Positions 17,704-27,164 of a stretch of DNA of 64,000 nucleotides are shown here, piece after piece. The stretch covers positions 1-64,000 of the forward strand of contig NZ_JAFMTW010000006.1 of the NCBI RefSeq assembly GCF_017329615.1, read 5' to 3'. Under the pieces are notes generated by a model, which was not told where the DNA came from, did not search any database, and saw nothing but the letters and a program-made list of their open reading frames with translations. The position numbers and the translations under genes are program-made. This DNA comes from Alicyclobacillus suci. Its GTDB lineage: Bacteria; Bacillota; Bacilli; Alicyclobacillales; Alicyclobacillaceae. How positions within the stretch are numbered: position 1 is the first letter of the stretch; every line of letters starts with the position of its first letter.

Positions 17704-17792
17704 CAGTAATTTCGTTCCAATCGAGCGGCCCAATACGGAAAGTCGTTATTCACTGAATCATCAATCAATTTTAAGGATGTGGGGGGAAGACT

Positions 17793-18593
17793 GTGTCTGC
17801 AATAGAGGAGCTTGTCATTCGCGATTTAAGTAAAACATTTATCTCGTCACAAGGTGCGCTCAGCGTGTTACGGGATATTGACATGCAAATTCCCCAAGGG
17901 GAATTTGTTACGGTCATCGGTCCGAGTGGATGCGGCAAGAGCACACTTCTCAAGATTATCGCAGGGCTCGATGCTCAACATGAAGGGGATGTGACGCTCG
18001 ACGGGGAACCCGTGCGCGCGTCAGGTGTTGACAAGGGATTTATCTTTCAGGAACATCGGTTATTTCCGTGGCTTACGGTCGAAGAGAATATCGCTGCGAA
18101 CTTGTCACTGAAACATCGCGAGGTCAGAGATAAAGTCGATAAGATGATTCATTTAGTCCATATGGACGGTTTTGCAAAGACCTACCCCCGTCAATTGTCG
18201 GGTGGCATGGCACAACGGGTGGCGATTGCGCGGGCGTTTATTCGTGATCCAAAAGTTCTCTTGATGGATGAACCTTTTGGGGCATTAGACGCGTTTACGC
18301 GAGCGCACATGCAAGAAGTGTTATTAGATGTGTGGCTTCAGAATCAGACAACCGTCATTTTGGTGACACATGACATCGACGAAGCGGTTGTACTCGCACA
18401 GCGGGTGGTCGTGATGAGTGCGAAACCTGGGACTATCCGGACCATTGTACCCATCGATTTGCCATACCCGCGAAAGCGTTCGAGCACGGCGTTTCTCGAA
18501 TTGCGTCGCGAGGTGCTTAATCAGTTGGAGGCGCACATGATGGAAGCACACGCCGTCATCTCTGCGCCTTTAAACGATGAAGGGGGTCAATGA
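17793..18593 (+). CDS. ABC transporter ATP-binding protein, sulfonate/taurine type
   Basis: A 266-residue ATPase of the SsuB/TauB/NrtD group. Walker A is GPSGCGKS near residue 50, the Q-loop is FQEHRLFPW, the signature is LSGGMAQR, Walker B is [12 protein letters not shown], and the switch His is in VTHDIDEAV. It starts at GTG after GGGGGGAAG. The next gene overlaps by four bases. It supplies energy for import of an organosulfur compound by the following binding protein and permease. The substrate is inferred from family and from the downstream FMN-dependent monooxygenase. Confidence 0.88.
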   Translation: MSAIEELVIRDLSKTFISSQGALSVLRDIDMQIPQGEFVTVIGPSGCGKSTLLKIIAGLDAQHEGDVTLDGEPVRASGVDKGFIFQEHRLFPWLTVEENIAANLSLKHREVRDKVDKMIHLVHMDGFAKTYPRQLSGGMAQRVAIARAFIRDPKVLLMDEPFGALDAFTRAHMQEVLLDVWLQNQTTVILVTHDIDEAVVLAQRVVVMSAKPGTIRTIVPIDLPYPRKRSSTAFLELRREVLNQLEAHMMEAHAVISAPLNDEGGQ

Positions 18594-19645
18594 GGATGGC
18601 CGGAAGATGGGCTGTGAATAAATGGGCGTGCGGCGTTGCGGCGCTGTTGATGACAGGGGTTGTCGCTGGGTGTGGCGTGAGTACAGGACCGACGAACACA
18701 AGTCTCAAGGGTGGGCAGAATGAGGCAAAGCCGACGTCCGCGGATGCGGGCGTCACGGTGAATATTGGGACACAGTCCTTGATGGGTCCGATGTACCTGG
18801 CGGAAAAGAAAGGGTGGTTTGAACAGGCGTTTGCTCGTGTCGGAGCAAAAGTGAAGTGGGTACAGTTCACCAGTGGACCTCCGTTTTTTCCAGCCATTGC
18901 TTCCAATCATATCGATTTTGGTCAAGTGGGGAATACGCCCGTACTGGTTGGGCAAGCGGCGAATGTGAATTTTACGGAGATTGCGGTGGATAGTAGCGGT
19001 AAAAACGGGGATGCCCTACTCGTGCCAAAGGGCAGCCCATTGCACAGTTTGCAAGATTTAAAAGGTAAAAAAGTAGCAGTCGCGCAAGGGAGTTCCGCTT
19101 ATAACCTGCTATATAAAGCACTCGCAAAGGCTGGACTCACCACTTCAGACATTCACATTGTTCAATTGCAGCCGAATGAGGCACAGCCAGCCTTTGAGTC
19201 GCACGCAGTAGATGCTTGGGCGACATGGGATCCCTACATTACGGAGGAAGTTTCCTTACATGGCGCCGAGGAACTCGCAACCGAGCAATCCTTAGCGTCG
19301 GCTGATCCGGGATTTACGATTGTCCGGAGCAAGTTTGCGCAACAACACCCCGATTTGGTTGTACGATTTCTCCAAGTTTATCAGCAGGCACTTGATTATC
19401 AAAAAGCGCACATGGATGAGGCCATACAGCTCTACGCAAATTCCACGCATCTGAGTCCATCCGTCATTCGGCAAATGCTCGAGAATGAAGACGATGAAAA
19501 CGCCCCAGTCACCGATGAAGTGGTAAAGGAACAGCAACAAACCGCAGATTTTCTCTATCAGCAAGGGGCGCTGAATACCAAATTGGACGTTTCGAAAGTC
19601 GTAGATAACCAATATATCGAGCAAGTCGCGAAGCAAAGTCCGTAG
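18590..19645 (+). CDS. Sulfonate-type ABC substrate-binding lipoprotein
   Basis: A 351-residue SsuA/TauA/NrtA-family binding protein. The signal ends in the lipobox VAGC (Cys near residue 28), followed by a disordered linker and the periplasmic-binding fold: [43 protein letters not shown], and [11 protein letters not shown]. It captures the substrate at the outer face of the membrane. It is paralogous to the binding protein at 27734-28741 but clearly diverged, so the two probably differ in substrate range. Confidence 0.88.
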   Translation: MRMAGRWAVNKWACGVAALLMTGVVAGCGVSTGPTNTSLKGGQNEAKPTSADAGVTVNIGTQSLMGPMYLAEKKGWFEQAFARVGAKVKWVQFTSGPPFFPAIASNHIDFGQVGNTPVLVGQAANVNFTEIAVDSSGKNGDALLVPKGSPLHSLQDLKGKKVAVAQGSSAYNLLYKALAKAGLTTSDIHIVQLQPNEAQPAFESHAVDAWATWDPYITEEVSLHGAEELATEQSLASADPGFTIVRSKFAQQHPDLVVRFLQVYQQALDYQKAHMDEAIQLYANSTHLSPSVIRQMLENEDDENAPVTDEVVKEQQQTADFLYQQGALNTKLDVSKVVDNQYIEQVAKQSP

Positions 19646-19661
19646 TGAGGAGGGATATCTG

Positions 19662-20510
19662 GTGCATCCAATTCACGTGGAAACAGCGAAGGATATTCAA
19701 AATGTGAACCGCCGTACGAGCGTAACGCCGATGGCTATCGCTCACGTCGGGAGGAAACGGCTGCCCTTTGTCGGGTCATATTTGCCTATCGTCGTGCTTG
19801 TGATTTGGCAGGCGGTATGTAGTCTACAACTTGTGATACCCGCCATTCTCCCGTCACCGCTGGAAATCGCAGTCGCCTTCTGGCAATTGACTCGCTCCGG
19901 AGTATTGATTTCGGACTTGAAGATAAGCCTCATTCGGGTGGTCTTCGGGTTCTTGCTCGGAGCAGGTTTAGGTCTTGTCACAGGGGCATTTGCTGGTCTG
20001 TACAAACGCTTTGAAGATGTTGTCGATCCCTCTGTACAAATGCTGAGAACCGTTCCTCATCTCGCGATTACACCGCTCTTCATCCTATGGCTTGGCCTTG
20101 GCGAATGGTCAAAGGACGTGCTCATTGCCACAGGTGCGTTTTTCCCAATGTATATGAATACGTTCATGGGTATCCGCAGCGTTGACGCAAAACTCTTTGA
20201 GGTGGCTAGGGTGTTGCAATTTAACCGGGTTCAGCAATTCACGAAACTGATGTTGCCCGCTGCCTTGCCAAATGTGCTGCTAGGGTTGAGATTGGCGATT
20301 GGCGTGTCGTGGCTAGGATTAGTGGTTGCTGAGATGCTCGGATCAAGTTCTGGCGTCGGTTACTTAATTTTAAATGCACAACAGTTTTCGCAAACGGATG
20401 TCGTCTTTGTCGGCTTGATTATCTTTGCTTTGATAGGGAAGCTTTCGGATTCATTCGTCCGTTTGCTGGAGCGGAGACTTCTTCGTTGGCGCGACAATTA
20501 TATAGGGTGA
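19662..20510 (+). CDS. ABC transporter permease, sulfonate/taurine type
   Basis: A 282-residue inner-membrane permease of the SsuC/TauC group (binding-protein-dependent transport inner membrane component), with about six transmembrane helices after a hydrophilic N-terminus of roughly 35 residues. The EAA-like cytoplasmic loop is EVARVLQFNRVQQFTKLMLPAALP. Starts at GTG after GAGGAGGG. It forms the channel with the ATPase and binding protein upstream. Confidence 0.87.
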   Translation: MHPIHVETAKDIQNVNRRTSVTPMAIAHVGRKRLPFVGSYLPIVVLVIWQAVCSLQLVIPAILPSPLEIAVAFWQLTRSGVLISDLKISLIRVVFGFLLGAGLGLVTGAFAGLYKRFEDVVDPSVQMLRTVPHLAITPLFILWLGLGEWSKDVLIATGAFFPMYMNTFMGIRSVDAKLFEVARVLQFNRVQQFTKLMLPAALPNVLLGLRLAIGVSWLGLVVAEMLGSSSGVGYLILNAQQFSQTDVVFVGLIIFALIGKLSDSFVRLLERRLLRWRDNYIG

Positions 20511-20519
20511 AGGGGAGAG

Positions 20520-21830
20520 ATGGGCATGACGACTGAAAGACAAATGCACCTGAATTTGTTCTTGACACCGTTTGGTCATCACGAGTCAGCGTGGCGTCAC
20601 CCTGCGACGAACGTCGACAACTCACTAGATTTTCGTCATTACCGTCGGCTCGCTGAACTTGCGGAAAATGCAAAATTTGATTCTATCTTTTTGGCTGATC
20701 GGTTGTCGACGTCGCCCCAGGCTGTGGTACATGGGGCTGTGGCGGGATTTGAACCGCTGACATTGCTCTCAGCGTTGGCCGTGGTGACTAGCCGCATTGG
20801 ACTCATCGGCACCGTTTCAACGACATTTAATGAACCGTTTAATTTAGCGAGAAGATTGGCCTCTCTCGACCATCTGAGCCACGGGCGGGCCGGATGGAAC
20901 ATTGTCACTTCCGGGACGGATGCGGAAGCCCAGAACTTTGGCTACGATGCGATTCTGACACATGCGAAACGCTATGAACGCGCAACGGAATTCGTTGATG
21001 TGGCCACTCAGCTGTGGGACAGTTGGACCGAACGCGCGTTAATACGCGATCAGGAATCAGGTGTTTTTGTGGATGCCACTCAGGTGCGCGAACTCAATTA
21101 TCGTGGCGAGCACTATTCGGTGCGCGGTCCCTTAAATATCCCTCGTTCACCACAAGGAAGACCGCTTTTGGTACAGGCTGGCTCATCCGAAGATGGCAAG
21201 GCGTTCGCGGCACGATATGCGGAGGCCGTCTTTACGGCACAACAGTCGTTTGCGGATGCCAAGGCGTTTTACACAGATCTCAAAGCGCGGGTTCGACGGG
21301 CTGGGCGTGATCTTGAAGGTGTCAAAGTACTCCCAGGCGTGTGCACGGTGATAGGGGCCACAGAATCGGAGGCGCGGGAAAAGGAGGAGGCTTTACACGC
21401 TTTGACCACACCGGAACACAGTCTGCATCAGTTGTCTAACCGCGTCGGCTATGATTTGTCTGGATGCTCGCTGGATGAACCGCTCCCGGACTTTGTCAAT
21501 CCTCAGCATGTAGAAGGACATCGCAGTCGAACCCAGTTGATTGTCGATATGGCTCGTTCGGAACAGTTGACCATTCGACAGTTGCTACTTCGGTTGGCTG
21601 GCGGGCGTGGACATAAGACCATTGCCGGAACACCGACTCAAATAGCGGATTATATGGAGGCCTGGTTCGTCGAAGGCGCAGCGGATGGGTTTAACGTAAT
21701 GCCTCAGTTGATGGCTGGGGGGTTAGAGGATTTTGTCGAATACGTGGTTCCTGAGCTACAGCGGCGCGGTTTGTTTCGAACGGAGTACACGGGTACCACA
21801 CTTCGTGAGCACTATGGGCTGGAAATGTAG
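20520..21830 (+). CDS. FMN-dependent monooxygenase, NtaA/SnaA/DszA family
   Basis: A 436-residue flavin-dependent monooxygenase of the bacterial-luciferase-like superfamily. The N-terminal LNLFLTPFGHHESAWRHP is typical of the NtaA/SnaA/DszA (also SfnG/MsuD-like) branch; FDSIFLADRL, GRAGWNIVTSGTDAEAQNFG and QAGSSEDGKAFAARYAE are conserved flavin and substrate segments. These enzymes use FMNH2 from a separate reductase to oxidise organosulfur or chelate compounds. As last gene of the ABC operon it probably desulfonates the imported substrate; the reductase at 27165-27737 could serve it. Confidence 0.87.
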   Translation: MGMTTERQMHLNLFLTPFGHHESAWRHPATNVDNSLDFRHYRRLAELAENAKFDSIFLADRLSTSPQAVVHGAVAGFEPLTLLSALAVVTSRIGLIGTVSTTFNEPFNLARRLASLDHLSHGRAGWNIVTSGTDAEAQNFGYDAILTHAKRYERATEFVDVATQLWDSWTERALIRDQESGVFVDATQVRELNYRGEHYSVRGPLNIPRSPQGRPLLVQAGSSEDGKAFAARYAEAVFTAQQSFADAKAFYTDLKARVRRAGRDLEGVKVLPGVCTVIGATESEAREKEEALHALTTPEHSLHQLSNRVGYDLSGCSLDEPLPDFVNPQHVEGHRSRTQLIVDMARSEQLTIRQLLLRLAGGRGHKTIAGTPTQIADYMEAWFVEGAADGFNVMPQLMAGGLEDFVEYVVPELQRRGLFRTEYTGTTLREHYGLEM

Positions 21831-21871
21831 TCTCATGGCCACTTGGAGGTTGGTTCATATATACATTTTAG

Positions 21872-21901
21872 CTCACGAACGTTCTGGTTCGTGAGTTTTT
21901 T
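21872..21901 (+). terminator. Rho-independent terminator
   Basis: CTCACGAAC (21872-21880), loop GTTCTG, GTTCGTGAG (21887-21895) and six T. It ends the first sulfonate-type operon. Confidence 0.88.
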
Positions 21902-22075
21902 GATGGGCCGTGAAATACTCAGTGGCGAGTGCTGAAGAGATGAACCGTGGGCCCCCAAAGAAAAATATATAATTCCGATGAGTTTTATTGTACATTTGTG
22001 TTATTGGTTATTGTCATGACGTGTTATAACCATTTCAGTTTATTTAAATCGTTTGCCTAGGGATGGCGAAGCAGT

Positions 22076-22819
22076 ATGAAGACGAGTGTACCTTTATATC
22101 ATCAGTTGAAAAGTGATTTGATTCATGATCTTCAAAGGAATCGTTGGCATCCAGGTGAACGAATTCCATCAGAAGCCGAGTTGGCGAAGGAACATGGCGT
22201 GAGTCGCATAACGGTTCGGCAAGCACTGTCCGATTTGGTGTCTATGGGGTACCTGGAAAGACGTCAGGGTGTTGGAACATTTGTTACAAAGTCGGCGCGA
22301 AATACACAGGCTGTTTCGAGACTGCAGGGCTTTGCGGAAGAGCTTCGGTTGGCTGGAAATGATGTGGATGTATATGTTAAGAGCATTGAGACAGTTGGTT
22401 GTTCCGAAAAGATTGCGATTCAGCTCAATGTTGAAGAGGGTACCAGTGTCGTGAAAATCTGTCGCATTGCCTCGGTATCGGAGGTACCCATTTTTCGGGA
22501 AATGTCGTATCTCTTAGTCCCGAGGAATGTGACGTTTGACGAACTGAAAGAGCAGTCTCAATTTCACAACCACATCTATGGTTTTTTCGAGCAGCATGGT
22601 GTGAAAATTGCGCATGGTAGCCAGAAAATTTCCGCCGAGCGCTCGACCTATGACGACGTACAAGAACTAGGCGCCGGCCTGGACGAGCCGATTTTGGTTA
22701 TCCGTCGCGTGACTTCGGATGATACTGGGACGCCGGTTGAGTTTTCCGAGGTACGCTATCCATCCAGTCGTTATCAATATCATATCAATCTGACGCGTAC
22801 TGGTGGCCCCATCCATTAA
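22076..22819 (+). CDS. GntR family regulator, UTRA (HutC-like) subgroup
   Basis: A 247-residue regulator: an N-terminal winged helix (PLYHQLKSDLIHDLQRNRWHPGERIPSEAELAKEHGVSRITVRQALSDL, broken here into its family elements) and a C-terminal UTRA ligand-binding domain (AVSRLQGFAEELRLAG...VVKICRIASVSEVP). It lies directly upstream of the sulfate-transport operon in the same direction and may control it through the 14-bp inverted repeat at 22882-22916. The effector is unknown. Confidence 0.85.
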   Translation: MKTSVPLYHQLKSDLIHDLQRNRWHPGERIPSEAELAKEHGVSRITVRQALSDLVSMGYLERRQGVGTFVTKSARNTQAVSRLQGFAEELRLAGNDVDVYVKSIETVGCSEKIAIQLNVEEGTSVVKICRIASVSEVPIFREMSYLLVPRNVTFDELKEQSQFHNHIYGFFEQHGVKIAHGSQKISAERSTYDDVQELGAGLDEPILVIRRVTSDDTGTPVEFSEVRYPSSRYQYHINLTRTGGPIH

Positions 22820-22840
22820 ATTCTACAATCAAGAAGGTTA

Positions 22841-22862
22841 GCAGCCCTTGTGGCTGTTTTTT
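22841..22862 (+). terminator. Short terminator after the GntR/UTRA gene
   Basis: CAGCC (22842-22846), loop CTTGT, GGCTG (22852-22856), extended by one G-T pair, then six T. The stem is short but correctly placed. Confidence 0.5.
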
Positions 22863-22881
22863 ATTGAACTTGTTATGACAT

Positions 22882-22916
22882 CATATAAACCCGATTTTAT
22901 TTATCGGGTTTATATG
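22882..22916. promoter_or_regulatory. 14-bp perfect inverted repeat upstream of the sulfate operon
   Basis: CATATAAACCCGAT (22882-22895) and ATCGGGTTTATATG (22903-22916) are exact reverse complements around TTTATTT. No T tract follows, and the promoter begins 10 bases later, so an operator is as likely as a terminator. Confidence 0.55.
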
Positions 22917-22925
22917 TGTTTGTCG

Positions 22926-22954
22926 TTGACTCACCGTTCAAGCCTCCATATAGT
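22926..22954 (+). promoter_or_regulatory. Sigma-A promoter of the sulfate-transport operon
   Basis: TTGACT (22926-22931), exact 17-bp spacer, TATAGT (22949-22954), 62 bases before the ATG of the binding protein gene. Confidence 0.7.
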
Positions 22955-23016
22955 GTTTGTCAGAAGACGAACAAAGTCTATGGATATAGTCGGTTTTGAT
23001 TGGGGCTGAAAATTGA

Positions 23017-24078
23017 ATGAAAAAACTTGGGGTCATCGGTGTTGCACTGGTTGGTACGCTTTGCACTGTCGGATGTGGTACGGAACATAGCGGTTCGGCA
23101 AGCACATCATCAGCGGTCAATGCATCGAGTGCGGGATTGGGTTCTTCGAGTACTGGAAAGACCGTGACACTCAATTTTGGCTCATATAGTGTGACGCAAA
23201 ATGTGTATGAAAATCAGTTGTTTCCTGCCTTCCAAAAATATTGGAAGCAAAAAACCGGGCAAACGGTGAAATTTAACGCTTCGTTTCAAGGTTCCGGTTC
23301 TGAGGCACAAGCGATTGCGAATGGCTTGCCGGCAGATGTAGCAGCCCTTTCGTTGGAGGCGGATATCGATAAGATTCAGCAGGCAGGCCTGATCACACAC
23401 AATTGGAAAGATACGCCTACGGGGGGCATGGTAACTGACTCAGTGGTAGCGATAGGGGTGCGCAAAGGCAACCCCAAGCACATTGAGACGTGGGCTGACC
23501 TTGCAAAACCTGGGGTTGTGGTTGATTTACCAAATCCATCGTCATCCGGTGGAGCGAAGTGGGATATCAACGCTATCTACTATTCAACGCTTCGGCATGG
23601 GAATGCTGCTCAAGCCAAGTCATTGCTTGAGTCTATTTTGAAAAATGTTGAATCTCTAGATAAGTCAGGGGAAGCTTCGATGACCACCTTTACCAACGGA
23701 ACAGGGGATGCGGTCGTCAGCTATGAAAACGAGATATTGGAATCGAGTCACAATCTGAAATCTTTTTCTGAAGTGCTTCCAAGCTCGACCATGTTGATTG
23801 AAAACCCGATTGCCGTCGTCGACAAAAATGTAGATGCCGATGGTACACGTCAAGTGGCGGAGGCTTTTGTCAATTGGTTGGAGGGTCCAACTGCACAGAA
23901 GATATTCATGGAGGCGGGATTCCGTCCAGTGATTCCACAGTTACAGGCACAGTCGAAAAAGCAATTTAAGACGCCGTCCGACCTATTTACCGTCAAGCAA
24001 TTAGGGGGTTGGTCGACCATCAATAACACACTCTATTCTAGCAATGGAATTTGGACTCAGGTGCTTGAGAGCAGATGA
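23017..24078 (+). CDS. Sulfate ABC transporter substrate-binding lipoprotein
   Basis: A 353-residue sulfate/thiosulfate-binding protein (Sbp/CysP family). The signal ends in lipobox TVGC (Cys near residue 20), then a Ser-rich linker. Family segments include QGSGSEAQAIANGLPADVAAL, ADIDKIQQAGLI, the anion-binding NPSSSGGAKW region, and FVNWLEGPTAQKIF. Its stop overlaps the cysT start (ATGA). It presents sulfate to the CysT/CysW permease. Confidence 0.9.
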   Translation: MKKLGVIGVALVGTLCTVGCGTEHSGSASTSSAVNASSAGLGSSSTGKTVTLNFGSYSVTQNVYENQLFPAFQKYWKQKTGQTVKFNASFQGSGSEAQAIANGLPADVAALSLEADIDKIQQAGLITHNWKDTPTGGMVTDSVVAIGVRKGNPKHIETWADLAKPGVVVDLPNPSSSGGAKWDINAIYYSTLRHGNAAQAKSLLESILKNVESLDKSGEASMTTFTNGTGDAVVSYENEILESSHNLKSFSEVLPSSTMLIENPIAVVDKNVDADGTRQVAEAFVNWLEGPTAQKIFMEAGFRPVIPQLQAQSKKQFKTPSDLFTVKQLGGWSTINNTLYSSNGIWTQVLESR

Positions 24079-24920
24079 TTCGGCAGATACGCGCGCGACT
24101 CGCTTTTATCACCATATCAGGGTACCTGTTGTTATTGATAGTCCTGCCGACTGGGGCGATTTTTACACAGGCTTTTTCACACGGTGCAGACAAGTTTCTG
24201 AGTGCAATCACGCAACCTATTGGCCTTGCTGCACTGGGATTGACCGTGCGAATGGCGCTGTTCACTGCAGTAATCAACGGGATTACAGGCACCATTGTGG
24301 CCTTTGTGCTCGTCCGGTTTCGGTTGCCCGGGAGGCGGTTGCTTAACGCCATTGTGGATTTGCCATTTGCCATCCCGACGACAGTGAGTGGATTGATGCT
24401 GATTTTCCTATATGGGCCTACTTCTCCTTTGGGAGCGTGGCTAGCGGCACACGGCGTTAAAATCATCTATTCTCCACTCGCTATTTTATTGGCAATGGTC
24501 ATTGTGACATTCCCTTATACCATCCGTTCTGTACAACCCCTCTTGGAAGAGTTAGATCCTCGGATGGAGGAAGCGGCATGGACATTGGGAGCACAGCAGA
24601 CGAGAGTCTTTCGTAGTATTTTGCTACCTGTGATGTGGCCGGGTATCACCACTGGTTGTTCTCTATGCTTCAGTCGTGCGCTTTCCGAGTTTGGAGCGGT
24701 GGTGATGGTCGCTGGGAACATCCCCATGCATACGCAAGTCTCGGCGTATTATCTGTACGGCTTGCTTGAGAACTATGATTCACAGGGCGCGGCAAGTGTA
24801 TCTGTCGTATTGCTTGCTATCTCGTTTTTCGCACTGTTGTATCAATTGTTTGCCACGAGGCGATTCACCAGAAATCAGAACAAACGAGTACGGCTTAGAG
24901 AGTTGGAGCTAGGGAGGTAA
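24075..24920 (+). CDS. cysT: Sulfate ABC transporter permease CysT
   Basis: A 281-residue permease with about six transmembrane segments. The EAA loop is EEAAWTLGAQQTRVFRSILLPVMWPG, and SRALSEFGAVVMVAGNIP is the characteristic CysT/CysW segment. It pairs with CysW as a heterodimer. It overlaps the binding-protein gene by four bases and is followed by cysW after four bases, indicating one operon. Confidence 0.9.
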   Translation: MIRQIRARLAFITISGYLLLLIVLPTGAIFTQAFSHGADKFLSAITQPIGLAALGLTVRMALFTAVINGITGTIVAFVLVRFRLPGRRLLNAIVDLPFAIPTTVSGLMLIFLYGPTSPLGAWLAAHGVKIIYSPLAILLAMVIVTFPYTIRSVQPLLEELDPRMEEAAWTLGAQQTRVFRSILLPVMWPGITTGCSLCFSRALSEFGAVVMVAGNIPMHTQVSAYYLYGLLENYDSQGAASVSVVLLAISFFALLYQLFATRRFTRNQNKRVRLRELELGR

Positions 24921-24924
24921 CACG

Positions 24925-25722
24925 GTGCGAAAAATTGGACTATATGGGTTTGTTTATGTATGGTTCGCGATTCTCATTGTTCTCCCAGTGCTCGGCCTAA
25001 TCGTTGGTGCGTTTCGGGATGGGGCAGGTGCGTTTGTCCGACAGCTTGCGAACCCTGAAGCGTTATTTTCCCTTAAATTGACGTTCGAGATTACCGGTCT
25101 CACCGTAGTCATTAATGGGGTATTTGGTGTTCTCGCCGCACTTGTCATCGCGAGACGTCATGCGCGTGGGTGGCAGGTGATAAACGCCATTGTAGATTTG
25201 CCATTTGCCGTTTCTCCAGTGATTGCGGGTCTCGCGCTCATTTTGGTTTATGGTCCAAGAACGTGGATTGGGGGGGTGTTCGCATCTGCGCATATAAAAA
25301 TCATTTATGCGATGCCTGGTATGGTGCTTGCGACGCTGTTTGTTACATTTCCGTTTGTCGTCCGGGAATTGGTACCTGTTCTACGTGAAAAGGGCTTTGC
25401 CCAAGAGGAGGCCGCGGTGACGCTTGGCGCATCTGCATGGACGACATTTTGGCGCGTTACACTGCCCGGAATGAAATGGAGTCTAGCGTATGGACTAGTG
25501 CTTACGCTAGCTAGGGCACTCGGCGAATTTGGTGCTGTACTGGTGGTCTCGGGTGCTGTGATTATGTTGACGCAATCCGCCACACTATACGTTTATCAAG
25601 AGACCGTCAATAGCGACTTACAGGCGGCATATGCGGTTTCACTCGTTCTGGCGGCGACCTCCTTCGTCATTTTGATGATTCTGCAGTTGATTAAAAAAAG
25701 GCAAGGGAGGCATCTCGTATGA
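24925..25722 (+). CDS. cysW: Sulfate ABC transporter permease CysW
   Basis: A 265-residue permease homologous to the preceding CysT: about six transmembrane helices, EAA loop EEAAVTLGASAWTTFWRVTLPGMKW, and ARALGEFGAVLVVSGAV. Starts at GTG with GGGAGG a few bases upstream. Its stop overlaps the cysA start (ATGA). Confidence 0.9.
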   Translation: MRKIGLYGFVYVWFAILIVLPVLGLIVGAFRDGAGAFVRQLANPEALFSLKLTFEITGLTVVINGVFGVLAALVIARRHARGWQVINAIVDLPFAVSPVIAGLALILVYGPRTWIGGVFASAHIKIIYAMPGMVLATLFVTFPFVVRELVPVLREKGFAQEEAAVTLGASAWTTFWRVTLPGMKWSLAYGLVLTLARALGEFGAVLVVSGAVIMLTQSATLYVYQETVNSDLQAAYAVSLVLAATSFVILMILQLIKKRQGRHLV

Positions 25723-26807
25723 GTATTGAACTGCGACGCATCGCAAAGTCGTACACCGGAGAGGCGCTCGCGCTGGACGGTGTCAGTTTGCAGGTAAAGG
25801 AGGGTGAGATGATAGGGTTTCTTGGGCCGAGTGGAAGTGGAAAGACCACACTTTTGCGAATCATCGCCGGGCTCGAGAAGCAGTCTGCCGGTGAAGTGCT
25901 GATTGGAGGAAAGGTGGTTGACGGGCTGCCTCCTCAAAAGCGTAAGGTGGGTGTCGTCTTTCAAAATTATGCGTTGTTTAAACATATGACTGTGTATGAA
26001 AACATCGCGTTTGGTTTGAAGGTACAAAAGCAAAGTAAGAAGCACATTCATATGCGGGTTATGGAATTGTTGCAATACGTTCGCTTGGAAGGACTAGAAA
26101 ATCGGTATCCCCAACAATTGTCTGGTGGTCAGGCACAACGTGTGGCCCTCGCTAGAGCGCTTGCTCCGAAACCCAAGATTTTATTGTTAGATGAACCGTT
26201 TGCTGCGATAGATACAAAAGTTCGGCGGGAACTTCGGCAATGGGTGCGTGACGTCCATGACGATATCGGCATTACGAGTATTTTTGTGACGCATGATCAA
26301 GAAGAGGCACTGGAAATTGCCGATAGGGTGCTCGTCATGAATCGTGGGAAAATCGAACAATTTGGAACGCCAAAAGAGGTGTATGAAGCGCCGAACAGCT
26401 TGTTTGTTGCCAATTTTGTCGGCGAAGCCAACCACATTTATGGGAAGACGGTAGATCATCGCGTTGCAATTGGAGAGATATCTGTCGATGTACCGGATAA
26501 ACCCGATGGGACGAACGTGCATGTTGTCATTCGCCCAAAGGATATTAGAATTCGCGAGATTATGTCCGATGATGATGTCACAGGCGAGATCGTCCGCGTG
26601 TCTTACAAGGGTGATTTTTATGGCGTCGACATCGCAACGAATGAGCTACGGCTCCATGTTTATGTGCCGAAAGAACAAGATTACCTGCTTGAAATCGGGC
26701 GAAACGTAGCTTATGAGCTGACGGATTTCAAATTGTTTGAAGAACGACCCATGTCTACCGAGTCAGAAGTAAATCCGTACCACATTGAGATACGCAAGTC
26801 GAGCTAG
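25719..26807 (+). CDS. cysA: Sulfate ABC transporter ATP-binding protein CysA
   Basis: A 362-residue ATPase: Walker A GPSGSGKT near residue 38, Q-loop FQNYALFKHM, signature LSGGQAQRVALARAL, Walker B ILLLDEPFAAID, and switch His in VTHDQEEAL. A C-terminal regulatory/TOBE-like region of about 120 residues follows, with NFVGEANHIYG as in CysA proteins. Thr/Ala usage around FAAIDTKVRRELRQWVR is typical of the sulfate/thiosulfate branch. It completes the four-gene sulfate uptake operon. Confidence 0.92.
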   Translation: MSIELRRIAKSYTGEALALDGVSLQVKEGEMIGFLGPSGSGKTTLLRIIAGLEKQSAGEVLIGGKVVDGLPPQKRKVGVVFQNYALFKHMTVYENIAFGLKVQKQSKKHIHMRVMELLQYVRLEGLENRYPQQLSGGQAQRVALARALAPKPKILLLDEPFAAIDTKVRRELRQWVRDVHDDIGITSIFVTHDQEEALEIADRVLVMNRGKIEQFGTPKEVYEAPNSLFVANFVGEANHIYGKTVDHRVAIGEISVDVPDKPDGTNVHVVIRPKDIRIREIMSDDDVTGEIVRVSYKGDFYGVDIATNELRLHVYVPKEQDYLLEIGRNVAYELTDFKLFEERPMSTESEVNPYHIEIRKSS

Positions 26808-26883
26808 ACCCGATACCGATAGGTGCCTGTGTCGGAATCATGATTCGCTGATTGTGAACTACCTGTATGGGGGGACTATCACC

Positions 26884-27075
26884 ATGAAACAGCGTAGCAC
26901 GTTGCCGGACGATGTGATTCAGCGTATTCTGCGTGCTCTGGACGGGTTGGAATATGGTTCAGTCAATATCACGGTTCATGGAGCACAGGTTACGCAAATT
27001 GACCGGGTTGAAAAACAAAGGTTTCCTCTGACATCCCACAATGAACGAGTGGATGGGGAAAGAAGGCGTCCGTGA
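26884..27075 (+). CDS. YezD family small protein (DUF2292)
   Basis: A 63-residue protein containing DDVIQRILRALDGLEYGSVNITVHGAQVTQIDRVEKQRF, shown here in pieces: an N-terminal helix, then the GSVNITVHGAQVTQID strand pair typical of YezD. YezD proteins are known as small cytoplasmic proteins found near sulfate or sulfonate transport genes; their biochemical role is not established. The ATG at 26884 follows GGGGGGACT. It sits between the sulfate operon and ssuE. Confidence 0.72.
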   Translation: MKQRSTLPDDVIQRILRALDGLEYGSVNITVHGAQVTQIDRVEKQRFPLTSHNERVDGERRRP

Positions 27076-27164
27076 TTTCACGAGATTTGGGACGTTCAAG
27101 ATGGTAATGAAATTCACTTGTGTCCATTTTTCGATTCTTCTTTCATATCAGAGGAGTGTGTGGG

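Noticed and set aside
17564..17792. SAM (S-box) riboswitch in front of the sulfonate operon
   Set aside because: The conserved S-box core was looked for and is not present.
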